Source: Cherax quadricarinatus
Taxonomy: Eukaryota > Arthropoda > Malacostraca > Decapoda > Parastacidae
Direction of reading: 5' to 3'
Assembly: GCF_038502225.1 (NCBI RefSeq)
Contig: NC_091352.1
Location: 21,065,216-21,129,215, forward strand
Length of the DNA stretch: 64,000 nt
The notes beneath the pieces were generated by a model. The model saw only the letters and a list, made by a program, of their open reading frames with translations, made no database searches and was not told the origin of the DNA. The position numbers were made by a program, and so were the translations under genes. Shown piece by piece: positions 1-10,700 of this stretch; position 1 is the first letter of the stretch, and each line of letters starts with the position of its first letter.

Positions 1-235
1 AAGGGAGACCTAAAAAAAATGCTTTAATCATCATTCACTCCATCACTGTCTTGCCAGAGACGCGCTGATACTACAGTTCAAAACTGCAAATATCCCCACC
101 CCTTCTCCACACTACTTCCCACCTCCAGGACTCAAGTCTGGCTAATCAGCTTCGCTGAATCCCTTCATTAACATTACTTTACTTACACTCCAACAGTCAT
201 AAAAACCACTTGCCTCCACTCCTATCATAAGACTA
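1..235 (-). mobile_element. LINE-A 3' untranslated fragment (window-edge truncated)
   Basis: This stretch matches, base for base over long runs, the 3' non-coding part of the better preserved LINE-A copy at 54500-54730 (shared runs such as TCACTCCATCACTGTCTTGCC and CAGGACTCAAGTC). The terminal GGCCACCC block lies off the left edge. No coding part is present, so it is a 5'-truncated insertion read on the minus strand. Confidence 0.8.
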
Positions 236-407
236 GCTTTTTGAACTTCAGACGAACTCTTTCAAATGGTTATCCTTTTCACGGAATTTAAGAATGAAAA
301 ATATTGAATAAAGATACATAACCTGATCAGGAATTACATAAAACCACCTGTGGTTTATTAATCAAAATAAAAGAGAAATGAATAAAAGAATACAGGTTAG
401 ATGAGTA

Positions 408-495
408 AGTGAGGCGGCGGAGGCGGGGGTGACGGCGGGGTCGGGGGCAGGGGCGCGGGCGGGGGCGCGGGCGGGGGCGGCGACGACGACGGTAG
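408..495 (+). repeat. G-rich low-complexity tract
   Basis: Runs of three to six G separated by one to three bases (GGCGGAGGCGGGGGTGACGG style), then a CGACGACGACGG triplet run. It sits in otherwise AT-rich DNA. The plus strand has enough G runs for quadruplex folding; function unknown. Confidence 0.8.
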
Positions 496-662
496 GAGAG
501 ACTGAATTAACTGTAATGCGACCCCAAAATATTATCGTCCAACCAGAAAGTTCCTTCGTGAGTTCACCAGGACTTACCTGAGTGAGACACACAACAGGGA
601 AGACGAGCCCAGGTAAAGTATAACCTCCCCCCTTGTGCAGACGAACATACAAGTAAAGCAAA

Positions 663-704
663 GAGTGTGTGAGAGAGAGAGAAAGATAGAGAGAGAGAGA
701 GAGA
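663..704 (+). repeat. (GA)n microsatellite, imperfect
   Basis: GAGAGA tract with a few interruptions. Confidence 0.9.
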
Positions 705-1181
705 TGCCACGTTGTTTTCATTTCTAGTGTATATTATAAACAGTTAAAAAATTATTTATATAAAGGGTGGTAAGTATAGAAAATTTATCTACCAGTTGAG
801 GAAGGCTACTTGTAGTTTACCTGTAGTTACTTCCAGACATCACGATCCCACTACCCATTCCAGGCCTCTTGGTTACTGGCCTGATCAATCAGACTTGTTA
901 CCTTTTTTTAATACCTTTCTCTAATAACTATATTTTTCTCGTCGTGGTGTATTATTGGTTATTTTATGTGAATAACTGTCAGCCTAACCTTTAATAACTT
1001 AACCCACTGTGACGCCTTAAACCACTTAGATACAGGTGCCTCAAAAAGGTGGGAGCCAAATCACACTCATGAATAGCGATAAACGTGAGTTCCAATCCTG
1101 CTGGCTCACTCAGGCTCGCTGGTGTGCCCACCGCTAAGATAAAACATGGATTGTAATCAGGCTGCTTAGCGTTCTGAGGTA

Positions 1182-1272
1182 TTTGTAGCTCAGTGGTGTA
1201 AGGTGTCATGTAGTGAGATACGCCACACTCGTGAAAAGTGACTAGTGTGGGTTCGAATCCTGCTGGCTACGA
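1182..1272 (+). repeat. tRNA-derived SINE segment
   Basis: A pol III A-box-like stretch (TAGCTCAGTGGTGTAAGG, near 1186) and a B-box (GGGTTCGAATCC, 1249-1260) are present, and the ends (GTAGC / GCTAC) can pair. The A-to-B spacing is about 15 bases longer than in a normal tRNA, so this is a SINE or tRNA pseudogene rather than a working tRNA. A second degenerate B-box-like piece with the same CCTGCTGGCT context lies at 1085-1114. Confidence 0.6.
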
Positions 1273-1348
1273 TCAATCATCAACCACTCCATCACTGTGT
1301 TTTTGCTGTTTTATGTGGCTCTACCTTGATGAGAGACGGTGTGTTAAA

Positions 1349-1350
<2 letters not shown>

Positions 1351-1440
<90 letters not shown>
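1351..1440 (+). repeat. (GT)n microsatellite
   Basis: About 40 pure GT units grading into ATGTGTATGTGCGCGC. Confidence 0.98.
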
Positions 1441-1441
<1 letters not shown>

Positions 1442-1994
1442 CGCGCGTGCGCGTGAGTACTTGCTTGCGTGTGTGAAACAGATAGAAACCACCAGCGAAA
1501 TTATTTAAAAATAATGCAACAAATATCTCGGTTAGTCACTATTCCTAGCTAGGGAGTCACACACTAGCCCTTTAGCCCATTAAGGAACACATACCTCACA
1601 CGCTTCAGTGGCCTAGAATGGTTCTAGTTCTATCATTCTAATCCCGATAGCGTAGACCTACCACGAGAGATATTCTATGTAGACTTCAGACCAACACCTA
1701 AACAATACAAACGTAAATGAATAGAGAGGACAAGCACTTGTAATATCATAATCAGTAACATTATTGCTGAGTGAGCAACATATTTGATTGCTTAGCTAGC
1801 AGAATTAATAACTCAGTCTCTCTGTCACACTATGTACTTGTGCAGTTGATGCTAGGTAGCTGGCTGGTCTTCTCTAACTGGACAGTCGATGCAAAGTAAC
1901 TAGATGGTTAGTGTCGGGAAATTCGGCAGATTGAGCCTAGTAGCTGGGTAGTCAATTTCTGGTAACCTAGTAGCCAGGACTGAGTAACTGGACA

Positions 1995-2175
1995 GTCAGT
2001 GTGGTGCTGGGTGTCCCTTGGTTCGGTTAGCAGCGCACTCATTTCACATACTGAGTATCCTTAGTTCGATCCCAGGCAAGGGTGGAAACGCTGTGCATGT
2101 TTCCTTATACCTGCTGCCCCTGTTCACCTAGCAGTGAGTAGGTGTTAGTGGACTGTAACTGGTGTCGGGGCCAGG
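1995..2175 (+). repeat. tRNA-derived SINE
   Basis: TGTCCCTTGGTTCGGTTAGC (A-box region), then a B-box-like TAGTTCGATCCC at 2062-2073 and a shared body (GGTGGAAACG..TGCATGTTTCC..CTGTTCACCTAGCAG). The same body is seen at 61956-62144, which establishes it as a dispersed repeat. Confidence 0.7.
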
Positions 2176-2230
2176 TAGCCTGGTGTCGGGGCCAGGTAGC
2201 CGGGTGATTGGCGCCAGGTAGGCGGGTTCT
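2160..2230 (+). repeat. Short tandem repeat, about 20 bp unit
   Basis: GGTGTCGGGGCCAGGTAGCC occurs twice in tandem, followed by a diverged third unit, directly after the SINE body. Confidence 0.7.
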
Positions 2231-2724
2231 GCAGACACCCTTTAAGTGTGGGGATTTTCTTTCCACCCTCTCTGTCATTGGGGATTTATAGTTTTTATGG
2301 AGGGGTATTTAGTTTCTAGGCCTTTTTTTCCAATCTTTTTGGCGATCTTTTCAATCCTTATTTGGTGTTGGGAATACGTGTTGTGGTGTTCAGGATTTTT
2401 GCTTCATACGAGCGTTTTTTTTTTTTACAGGGGGAAGCAATTTAATTTTTATACTGTAAAGAAAAATAAAAGAACATACCAAATCCAGTAAAAAAAACTA
2501 AGTTTGTTCTTTTCTTTTTCTCTAAAGCCTGGCCTTACCCATTTTTTTAGCACGAGTTTAGAGTTTACGTATGATTCAAGAACAGTGTTCATACTGGGTA
2601 GAGCTTGACTATGTAAACATTTTGTGAGAAACTGCTGAATTAAGCTTTGTCCTTGGAGAATTTATGAACGTTGATGAGCTGTTCTCAGTGAGTAAAATAA
2701 AGTCTGAAAAATCAGAGAATATGG

Positions 2725-3290
2725 ATAGAGAGATGGGAACCCAGGTAATGAGAGAGATGTGAACCCAGGTAATGAGAGAGAAGGGAACCCAGATAATCAT
2801 AGAAGAGATCCCAGGTAATCATAGAAGAGATCCCAGGTAATCATAGAAGAGATCCCAGGTAATCAGAGAGATGAGAACCTAGGGGATGGAGAGGGGATGA
2901 CCCACGTAATCAGAGAGATGGGAAGCTGGGTAATCAGAGAGGAAAACCCAGGTAATCAGAGAAGGAAACCCAGATAATCAGAGAGAAAGGAACCCAAATA
3001 ATTAGAGGGGGGAACCCAGATAATCAGAAGAGAACCCAAGTAATTAGAAGGAAAGGAACCCAGGTAATCAGGAAGAAGGAAATCCAGGTAATCAAGAAGA
3101 AGGGAACCCAGGTAATCAGGAAGAAAGGAACCCAGATAATCAGGAAGAAAGGAACCCAGATAATCAGGAAGAAAGAAACCCAGGTAATCAGAAAGATAGG
3201 AACCTAGATAATCAGAGAGATGGAAACCCAAGTAATCAGAGAGATAGGAACCCAGATAATTAGACGGGAACCCAGGTAATCAGTTATTAC
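2725..3290 (+). repeat. Minisatellite, about 18-22 bp unit
   Basis: Roughly 27 imperfect copies of GGAACCCAGGTAATCAGAGA with A/G and insertion variants. The open frame across it on the minus strand is only a product of the period and is not a gene. Confidence 0.95.
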
Positions 3291-3469
3291 TCAACAGTTT
3301 TCCAAACCTTTACGACACATAACTAAATTAGCATTAATTTTTAATCTGGTCCTGTGCCAGATAATTTACTGATTTTTAGTTCAGTGACAGCGTTTGGAAA
3401 ATAAGTTAATTTTTTTTAGAATTAATTTGTTTTACCAAAGTAAAATAAGTCAAACCCAAAAATTTTGTC

Positions 3470-3562
3470 TATTGGTACCATCCAGGGTGAGGCATTATAA
3501 TATTGGTACCATCCAGGGTGAGGCATTATAATATTGGTACCATCGAGGGTGAGGCATTATAT
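3470..3562 (+). repeat. 31 bp tandem repeat, 3 copies
   Basis: Three nearly identical 31 bp units beginning TATTGGTACCATCCAGGGTG; the third has C to G and A to T changes. Confidence 0.95.
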
Positions 3563-3844
3563 TATTGGTTTCGTATTAACTCTGTGACTTCAGTTGCAGG
3601 AAAAGATTAATAGCATTGTGTATTTTGGTGCTGACTCAGTATATTGATGTTATTCTCCATCTTTGTGGTTGCAAGTGACACCCCAGTGTTCAGATACTCA
3701 CGAAATGTTTGTTCAATGTAATTCACAACTATATTCAGAAATACTTATTTTTTTATTAACGCATCGGCCGTTTGCCATCAATGCAGGTGACCCAAAAAGG
3801 AAGAAAGAATTTTATTATCGTGATAAATGGTTTAAAATAAACAA

Positions 3845-4092
3845 GTTGAAGACTGAGACACTTATGCAACATGTGGGAATCTTTATTAAGGAAACGTTTC
3901 GCCACATAGTGACTTCATCAGTTCAATAAAAAGTAGAAAGGTGTAAGGAGAGGAGACTGATTACCTCAAACTCCTCCTCTCCTTACACCTTTCTACTTTG
4001 TATTGGACTGATGAAGCCACTGTGTGGCGAAACGTTTCCTTAATAAAGATTCCCATCTGTTGCACAAGTGTCTCAACCTTCAACTTTATCAT
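3845..4092. mobile_element. Penelope-like element terminus pair in inverted orientation (palindrome)
   Basis: The left arm (about 3845-3955) and right arm (about 3965-4092) are reverse complements, with a short spacer. Each arm holds the same terminal block. In the right arm this reads CTGATGA (4008-4014), a hairpin GCCAC/GTGGC (4016-4028), GAAAC (4029-4033), then GTTTCCTTAATAAAGATTCC. CTGATGA-stem-GAAA is the conserved hammerhead ribozyme core known from Penelope-like element termini. The left arm carries point changes in the same block. No reverse transcriptase lies between the arms, so this is a minimal, non-autonomous copy. Confidence 0.7.
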
Positions 4093-4483
4093 CACTCACT
4101 CCATCGGGAAAGTCTAATCTTCATGTATTATGTAGTAATCTATAAAAAATACAAAAAAATGAAAAAAAAAAAAAAATACTATCGGAAAATTCCCACCCGA
4201 CTGACGATGACTCATTGTTTAATAAGTTAATGTAATAATATCCAGGAGAGTCATCCTGCACTCATATAAAACTAGAAAGATCTTCCAATATGGTAGTGTA
4301 AAAGTGTACATAGGCGTACTCTTAATATCAGTGGGTAACACCTAACAGCATATACAGACTGATGTATACTTAGTGATGTTCCCTGACTTGACCGGATTGT
4401 ACACATCCCACCCACAGTTTCCTCCTGAAGTGAATCAATGTATACCCGAGTGTTTACGATAATTGTTTTTATGATCATTGCAA

Positions 4484-4564
4484 GGCCTGGTCACGGACCG
4501 GGCCGCAAAAGCGTTGACCCCTCAAACCCCCTCCAGGTATACTCCAGGTATACTCCAGATATGC
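4484..4564 (+). mobile_element. LINE-C 3' end with tandem tail
   Basis: GGCCTGGTCACGGACCGGGCC, then GCGTTGACCCC, then the tail CTCCAGGTATA repeated three times. The same order occurs at the 3' ends of the LINE-C pieces at 16395, 49640, 58455 and 59805. Only about 80 bp is present. Confidence 0.75.
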
Positions 4565-4705
4565 TACTTGGAGAGCTTCACTGTTAAGAGATTTACTCTA
4601 AGTGGTTTGTAACAACCTGCCTTCGATGATGTTCACAATGTGGAGAGTCCTCAGTCTTTTGTGAAAACCCGAACTGTAAAAATCTCCACTGTTGCCTTGT
4701 GTGTG

Positions 4706-4806
<101 letters not shown>

Positions 4807-4823
4807 CTATAATATATATTATG

Positions 4824-5209
4824 TCGTGCCGAATATGTAAAACTGGTCAATTAGCAAGAACTCATTCAAAATTAAGTCCTTTCTAAAATTTTCTCTTATA
4901 CTTTTAAAAATATATTGTTTTCATTAACGTTAATGTAAAAATTTTTAATTTTGCTCCAAAAGAATCTTAGAAAACTTACCTAACCTTATTGTAACAAGAA
5001 CAATTTATTTTAGCCTAACACAGCTAAATATATTTTAGATTTGTTTACAATAATTTAATACTAAACAAACACTGTGAAATATATATTTTTTAGTTAGGTT
5101 CAGAATGATTTTGGCGAAATTATTGCATGCACAAATTTTCGCTTGTCCTATATGGCAAGATGAACGTTGCTATTTAAGCCAAGATCGCAAGTTCTGCCTA
5201 TTTGGCACG

Positions 5210-5210
<1 letters not shown>
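4824..5210 (+). mobile_element. MITE-like DNA element with terminal inverted repeats, 387 bp
   Basis: The ends are imperfect inverted repeats of about 20 bp: 4824-4843 (TCGTGCCGAATATGTAAAAC) and the complement of 5191-5210, differing at about four sites. The element is AT-rich and has no coding capacity. It is bounded on both sides by (TA)n, fitting a TA-targeting cut-and-paste transposon. Partial copies in the window (10366, 27457, 35115) show that the interior moves as a unit. Confidence 0.75.
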
Positions 5211-5295
<85 letters not shown>

Positions 5296-5300
5296 ATATA
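5211..5300. repeat. (TA)n microsatellite
   Basis: Long TA tract between the MITE right end and the LINE-A 3' end. Confidence 0.98.
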
Positions 5301-7055
5301 AACAAGTTGATCGTCTCCCACCGAGGCAGGGTGGCTTAAAAAGAAAGAAAATCCACAAAAAGAAAATACTTTCATCATCATTCAACACTTTCACTTCACT
5401 CACATATAATCACTGTTTTTGCAGAGGTACTCAGAATACAACAGTTTAGAAGCATATACATATAAAGATACACAACATATCCCTCCAAGCTGCCAATATC
5501 CCAAACCCTTCCTTTAAAGTGCAGGCATTGTACTTCCCATTTCCAGGACTCAAGTCCGGCTACATAAAAATAACCGGTTTCCTTGAATCCCTTCACTAAA
5601 TATTACCCTGCTCACAATCCAACAGATCGTCAGGTCCCAAATACCATTCTTCTCCATTCACACCTAACACGCTCACGCACGCTTGCTGGAAGTCCAAGCC
5701 CCTCGCCCACAAAACCTAATTTATCCCCCCTCCAACCTTTTCGAGGATGACCCCTACCCCGCCTTTCTTCCCCTACAGATTTATAAGCTCTTCATGTCAT
5801 TCTACTTTTATCCATTCTCTCTAAGTGACCAAACCACCTTAACAAACCCTCTTCAACCCTCTGACTAATACTTTTAACTCCACACCTTCTCCTAATTTCC
5901 ACACTCCGAATTTTCTGCATAATATTTACACCACACATTGCCCTTAGACAAGACATCTCCACTGCCTCCAACCGCCTCCTCGCTGCTGCATTCACAACCC
6001 AAGCTTCACACCCATGTAAGAGTCTTGGTACTACTATATTTTCATACATTCCCTTCTTTGCCTCCATAGATAACGCTTTTTTTTATCTCCACATATACCT
6101 AAACGCACCACTCCCCTTTTTTCTTTCATCAATTCTATGATTAACCTCATCTATCATAAATCCATCCGCTTACACGTCAACTCCCAAATATCTGAAAACA
6201 TTCACTTCTTCCATACTCCTCCCCAATTTGATATCCAATTTTTCTTTATCTAAATCATTTGATACCCTCATCACCTTACTCTTTTCTACGTTCACTTTCA
6301 ACTTTCTACCTTTACACACTCTCAAATTCGTCCACTAACCTTTGCAATTTTTCTTTATAGAATCTCCCATAAGCACAGTATCATCATCACAAAGTAACTG
6401 TGTCAATTCCCATTTTGTATTTGATTCCCCATAATTTAATCCCACCCCTCTCCCGAACACCCTAGCATTTACTTCTTTTACAACCCCATCTATAAATATA
6501 TTAAACAACCATGGTGACATTACACATCCCTGTCTAAGACCTACTTTTACCGGGAAGTAGTCTCCCTCTCTTCTACACACCCTAACCTGAGCCTCACTAT
6601 CCTCATAAAAACTCTTTACAGCATTTAGTAACTTACCACTTATTCCATATACTTGCAACATTTGCCACATTGCTCCACTATCCACTATCATATGCCTTTT
6701 CTAAACCCATGAATGCAATGAATACTTCCCTATCTTTATTTAAATACTGTTCACATATATGCTTCAATGTAAACACTTGATCTACACATCCCCTACCCAC
6801 TCTAAAACCTCTTTGCTCATCTGCAATCCTACTCTCTCTCTTACCTCTAATTCTTTCAGTAATAACCCTACCGCACACTTTTCCTGGTATACTCAGTAAA
6901 CTTATTCCTCTATAATTTTTACAATCTCTTTTGTCCCCCTTCCCTTTATATAAATGAATTATACATGCTCTCTGCCAACCCCTAGGTACCTTCCTCTCTT
7001 TCATACATTTATTAAACAAAAATGCCAACCACTCTAACACTATATCCCCCCTGTG
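5301..7055 (-). pseudogene. LINE-A retrotransposon copy, 5'-truncated, reverse transcriptase dead
   Basis: Reads right to left. The coding part opens near 7040 with KGKGDKRDCKNYRGISLLS and GFRVGRGCVDQVFTLKHI (about 6780-6960), then motif A, motif B (GLRQGCVMSPWLFNIFIDG, about 6500-6560), motif C (about 6390) and the C-terminal block with YENIVVPRLLHGCEAW (about 5990-6060). The 3' non-coding part ends in the GGCCACC-type block near 5310-5335. Two catalytic positions are lost: motif A reads FMGLEKAYD instead of FMDLEKAYD, and motif C reads CDDD where sister copies have FADD. Several frameshifts split the frame. There is no endonuclease part, so the insertion was truncated. Clade not assigned. 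Confidence 0.85.
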
Positions 7056-7321
7056 TTTTTATTACATGTCTAGGACCGTAAAGTACCTTAGTTTTCTTAA
7101 CAAAACCTCTAGAATCTTAACAAAAAACGACACAGAATAGCACGGCGGACTGGTGAATCACCGACTCTAACACGGTAGGCAATGAAGTCCCTTAATTATG
7201 TTTCAGGATTATCATGCGTAATTATCACGCTATGCGACACACGTCTGGCTCTCCCAAGCCTGCAAAACGGGCTGCCCCAGCACCCAGGACTCAAAATCCT
7301 TCTGGGTCAGGCCTGGCAGCT

Positions 7322-7598
7322 GTAAGATAAGATTTGTTTGAATATTTAACCCGGAAGGCTAGCCACCCAGGATAACCCAAGAAAGTCAGTGTGTCATCGA
7401 GGATTGTCTGTCTTATTGCCACTGGGGTTCTTCAGTCTTATGCCCGAGGATGCGACCCACACCAGGTACCTAGTTACCGCTAGGTGAACAGAGAAAGTTG
7501 TAAAGAAACACACCCAGCATTTCCTCCCGTGTCGGGGATCGAACCAAGGACACTCGATGTGTGAAGCGAGAGCGTTACCAACCAAGCCGCGACCTACA
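7322..7598 (-). repeat. tRNA-derived SINE
   Basis: On the minus strand it starts TAGGTCGCGGCTTGGTTGGTAACGC (A-box region). It has a B-box GGTTCGATCCCC (complement of 7534-7545), then the shared body GTGTGGGTCGCATCCTCGG and a tail ending in TAAGATAAG-type repeats near 7325. Same family as 9988-10126 and 33690-33835. Confidence 0.75.
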
Positions 7599-7787
7599 GT
7601 AATAAGACAATGGATGTATCTTATGATACTCACGCCTACATTCGTAGTCTAACTTATCTGTACAAACATCTGCTATCTTAGGCAAGGTGATAAACATATT
7701 ACCAGCTTACAGTTACCCAGCTTACATCCCTTCAAAGCGCCCTCAAGTGGTTGGAGAAACAAATGAGGTGTTTTCGTCCCTAAACCC

Positions 7788-7789
<2 letters not shown>

Positions 7790-7878
<89 letters not shown>
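7790..7878 (+). repeat. (GA)n microsatellite
   Basis: About 44 uninterrupted GA units. Confidence 0.98.
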
Positions 7879-7881
<3 letters not shown>

Positions 7882-8225
7882 TTAGATAAATAAATCTATA
7901 GATAGATCTATACCAGCAGTATACCCGGCGATGCCTTGGTAATTACCTTCACACAAACAGAATACTAGAATTGACACAGCGTTAATTATTTCAGCATTTG
8001 TTTACGGTATTATTGAATAATTATGATTAGCCTACAGACCTGCCTACACAAAGATTTCACCCAAGTGGCCGAACCTAAAATAACCCAGCCAAATCTAACT
8101 TAATCTCACCCAACATAACATAACCAAATCATCTAACCAAATCAAACCTGGGTTATATCAGGTTAAGGAAACCTCTGTTACGTTAAGCAAGCTTAGACTA
8201 GGCTTGATTAGATTAGGTCAGGTTG

Positions 8226-8227
<2 letters not shown>

Positions 8228-8281
<54 letters not shown>
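8228..8281. repeat. (AT)n microsatellite
   Basis: About 27 AT units. Confidence 0.97.
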
Positions 8282-8283
<2 letters not shown>

Positions 8284-8473
8284 AAACTGTGGCAGGCCAG
8301 GACTCGACCCTACGAACCTTATACCGCCTCTAGAGACAGCACAATGTACGCATCACCTTACCTCTGAGACAGCGATCCTACAAAGAATCACGCATGCAGC
8401 TGAGCTAAATGTTTTTCTCGTGATCCGAGGACACTCGTGGCAGTGGTATCTCAGGAATAATTTCAGCCTATTT

Positions 8474-9501
8474 GTGTGTGTGTGTACTCTCCTAATTGTA
8501 CGCACCGAATTGTAGTTACAGAGGTCGATTCGTAGCTCCTGGCCCCGCCTCTTCACTGGTCGCTATTAGGTCCACTCTCTCCCTGCTCCTTGAGCCTTAT
8601 CATACCTCTTCATAAAGCTGTGTATGGATCCTGCCTCCACTTCATCACTTTCCAGACTGTTCCACTTCATGACAACTCTATGACTAAAGAAATACTTCCT
8701 AACATCCCTGTGACTCATTTGAGTATTCAACTTCCAATTGTGACCCCTTGTTGCTGTGTCCTATATCTTGAACATCCTGTCTCTGTCCACCCTTTTAATT
8801 CCCCTCAGTGTTTTGTATGTCCTTATCATGTCCCCCCCCCTCTCTCTCTCCCGTCCTCCAGTGTCGTCAGGTCAATTTTCCTTAACGTCTCCTCGTAGGA
8901 CATGCCCCTTAGCTCTGGGACTATTCTCGTTGCATACCTTTGCGCTAGTCACCCAGATGCTGCAGCAGTTATTTGGTTGATATGCGCCTCAAAAGATGTG
9001 CTCGGTATTATTCTCACCCCAAGATCCTTTTCCTTAAGTTAGGTTTGCAGTCTTTGGCCCTCTAGACTGTATTCTTTCAGTAGTCTTCTTTGCTCTTCCT
9101 TGATCTTCATGACTTTGCACCTGGCGGGGTTAAACTATGAGCCAGTTGCTTGACCTGGCTTGCAGCCTGTCTAGGTCCCTTTGTAATCCTGTCTGATCCT
9201 CATCCGATTGAATTCTCCAGATTAGCTTCACATCGTCTGCTAGTCTGTCCTTCCCGTCATATCATTCACATATACCAGAAACAGCACCGGTCCTCAGACT
9301 GACCCCTGTGGAAATCCGCTCGTCACGGGCGTCCACTCTGACACCTCATCGAGTACCATGACTCGCTGATGCCTTCCTGTCAAGTATTCTCTTATCCATT
9401 GCAGTGCCTTCCCTGTTATACCTGCCTGACCCTCCAGCTTTTGCACTAATCTCTTGTAAGGAACTGTAAACAGTCTTCTTACAGTCCAAGGAAATGCAAT
9501 C

Positions 9502-9502
<1 letters not shown>
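8474..9502 (-). pseudogene. LINE-B (CR1-like) retrotransposon copy, truncated
   Basis: Read right to left, it starts within reverse transcriptase at a motif A-like segment (DCISLDCKKTVYS, about 9460-9495). It continues through the thumb and connection region and ends in a 3' end that complements to GGGGCCAGGAGCTACGAATCGACC..., at a short GT run near 8474. It is about 75 percent alike to the copy at 45407-46336, which has the same layout. Stops and a deletion around 8946 destroy the frame. It is bounded on both sides by GT/CA dinucleotide DNA. Confidence 0.75.

Positions 9503-9542
<40 letters not shown>
9503..9542 (+). repeat. (GT)n microsatellite
   Basis: About 20 GT units, at the 5' boundary of the LINE-B copy. 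Confidence 0.97.
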
Positions 9543-9544
<2 letters not shown>

Positions 9545-9546
<2 letters not shown>

Positions 9547-9745
9547 CATAGAACTGACGAGTGGAAAAAGGTAAGTGGTGCACTTAAGAGTCTGTGGAGA
9601 CGAAGAACGCTGTACATGAAAGATAAGAGGGGAATGTATGAAAGTATTGTTATACCAACGCTCTTATATTGGTGAAGCATGGTTGGTGAATGTTGCAACT
9701 AGGAGAAGGCTGGGGCAGTGATGATGATGTATCTGAGGGCAATGT
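9545..9745 (+). pseudogene. LINE-A internal fragment
   Basis: Encodes the segment after motif E in broken frames: GALKSLWRRRTLYMKDKRGMY and YESIVIPTLLY, aligned to 18832-18980 of the long copy. A stop falls where other copies read YGCEAW. Both ends are truncated; no LINE-A 3' end is present. Confidence 0.8.
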
Positions 9746-9835
9746 TGAGTGGTTAGGGAAATACGTACAATGTATTGTCTCATGGGGCAGGAGAATGTGA
9801 CGCGGGATCGAATCTCGGCCAGCCGAAGTTTGGTG
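9745..9835 (+). repeat. tRNA-like SINE (Ser/Leu-type boxes)
   Basis: GAGTGGTTAGGG (A-box end) and GGGATCGAATCTCGGCC (B-box, 9803-9819). Same unit as 10259-10358, about 75 percent identical, so it is a dispersed repeat rather than a tRNA gene. Confidence 0.65.
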
Positions 9836-9987
9836 AAGGATTCAATACCACTTGTTTCTGTGTTTAATAATAATAATATATTTGTACAAGTACATGTACA
9901 TGGTATACAGGCCTGACATCAAAGACATGCTGCTACATAGAAAACCCCTTGTTATGCAGAGCATTTCGGTCAAATTACAACAATTTC

Positions 9988-10126
9988 GTCCCAGGATGCG
10001 ACCCACACCAGTCCACTACCAAGGTACCCATTTTACTGATGGTGAACATGAACAACAAGTGTAAAGAAACACGCACCCTCACCGTGTGAAGCGAGAATTT
10101 TGCCTACCAGGCCACGAGCCTCCTGT
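9988..10126 (-). repeat. tRNA-derived SINE fragment
   Basis: Complement reads GAGGCTCGTGGCCTGGTAGGC..., then the body GTGTTTCTTTACAC..., then GTGTGGGTCGCATCCTGGG, like 7322-7598. The B-box is deleted or decayed. Confidence 0.6.
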
Positions 10127-10258
10127 AAAGACTTCTTGTGGAGACTGGTATTCAAACGGGAGGAGGCTGAAATTAGCCCTGAGCTTACCACTACCACGAG
10201 TGTTCTTGTACTATGAACACCACCTAACTCTCCTGGATGCATGGTATTTGTATGATTG

Positions 10259-10358
10259 ATGGTCGAGTGGTTAGGGCAAAATGTACATTGTCTTGTCTGA
10301 GGGGGCAGGACAGTGTAACATGGGATCGAATCTCAGCCAGCCACAGTTTGGTAAATGA
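10259..10358 (+). repeat. tRNA-like SINE (Ser/Leu-type boxes)
   Basis: ATGGTCGAGTGGTTAGGGCA is a very good class II tRNA A-box region, and GGGATCGAATCTCAGCCAGCC (10322-10342) is the B-box. Spacing and flanks match the 9745 copy. It is followed directly by a MITE fragment. Confidence 0.65.
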
Positions 10359-10365
10359 TATATAT

Positions 10366-10482
10366 GGCGTGCCGAATAGGTAAAAGGCAAGAACTCATTT
10401 AAAATTGAATCGTTCCTAAAAAAATTCTCTTTTACGTTTAAGATACATATTTTTTTCATTTATGTTAATGTAAAAAGGCTTT
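10366..10482 (+). mobile_element. MITE left-end fragment
   Basis: GTGCCGAATAGGTAAAA followed by about 100 bp alike to the left part of the 4824-5210 element. The right half and its inverted repeat are absent. Confidence 0.7.
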
Positions 10483-10700
10483 AGACTCTTCAAGACTACG
10501 GTGAAAAGCACTGTAATCTTGAAGAGCCTAAAGGCTACGGTGCTCTTCACCATCTCCAAGGCTGAGGGACTAATTACCTCATCTATGGTATATAGTTCTA
10601 CTTTCGTCCAATTATGTCCTTGATTCTGTATGGATAAAGTCACTGGATGACGAAACGTCTACAATAAAGATACCCAGACGTTGCACATGTGTCTAATTCT
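10468..10700 (+). mobile_element. Penelope-like element 3' terminus (probable)
   Basis: Opens with an inverted pair of about 24 bp arms (TTTAGACTCTTCAAGA... and its complement near 10510-10535). It ends in GATGACGAAACGTCTACAATAAAGATACCC then GTTGCACATGTGTC. This is the same block order (GAAAC-GT, AATAAAGAT, TTGCAC..TGTC) as the other PLE termini in the window. The hammerhead-like CTGATGA is not intact here. Confidence 0.5.

Noticed and set aside
1238..1508. Cys/Val-rich reading frames across the GT tract
   Set aside because: They are translations of (GT)n and (CA)n; the same applies to frames at 22172-22440, 25336-25897, 30205-30440, 46290-46532 and 52270-52512.
10259..10358. Functional tRNA gene for Ser or Leu
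   Set aside because: A- and B-box regions are good, but a related copy at 9745, poor stem pairing and no pol III terminator in place point to a SINE.
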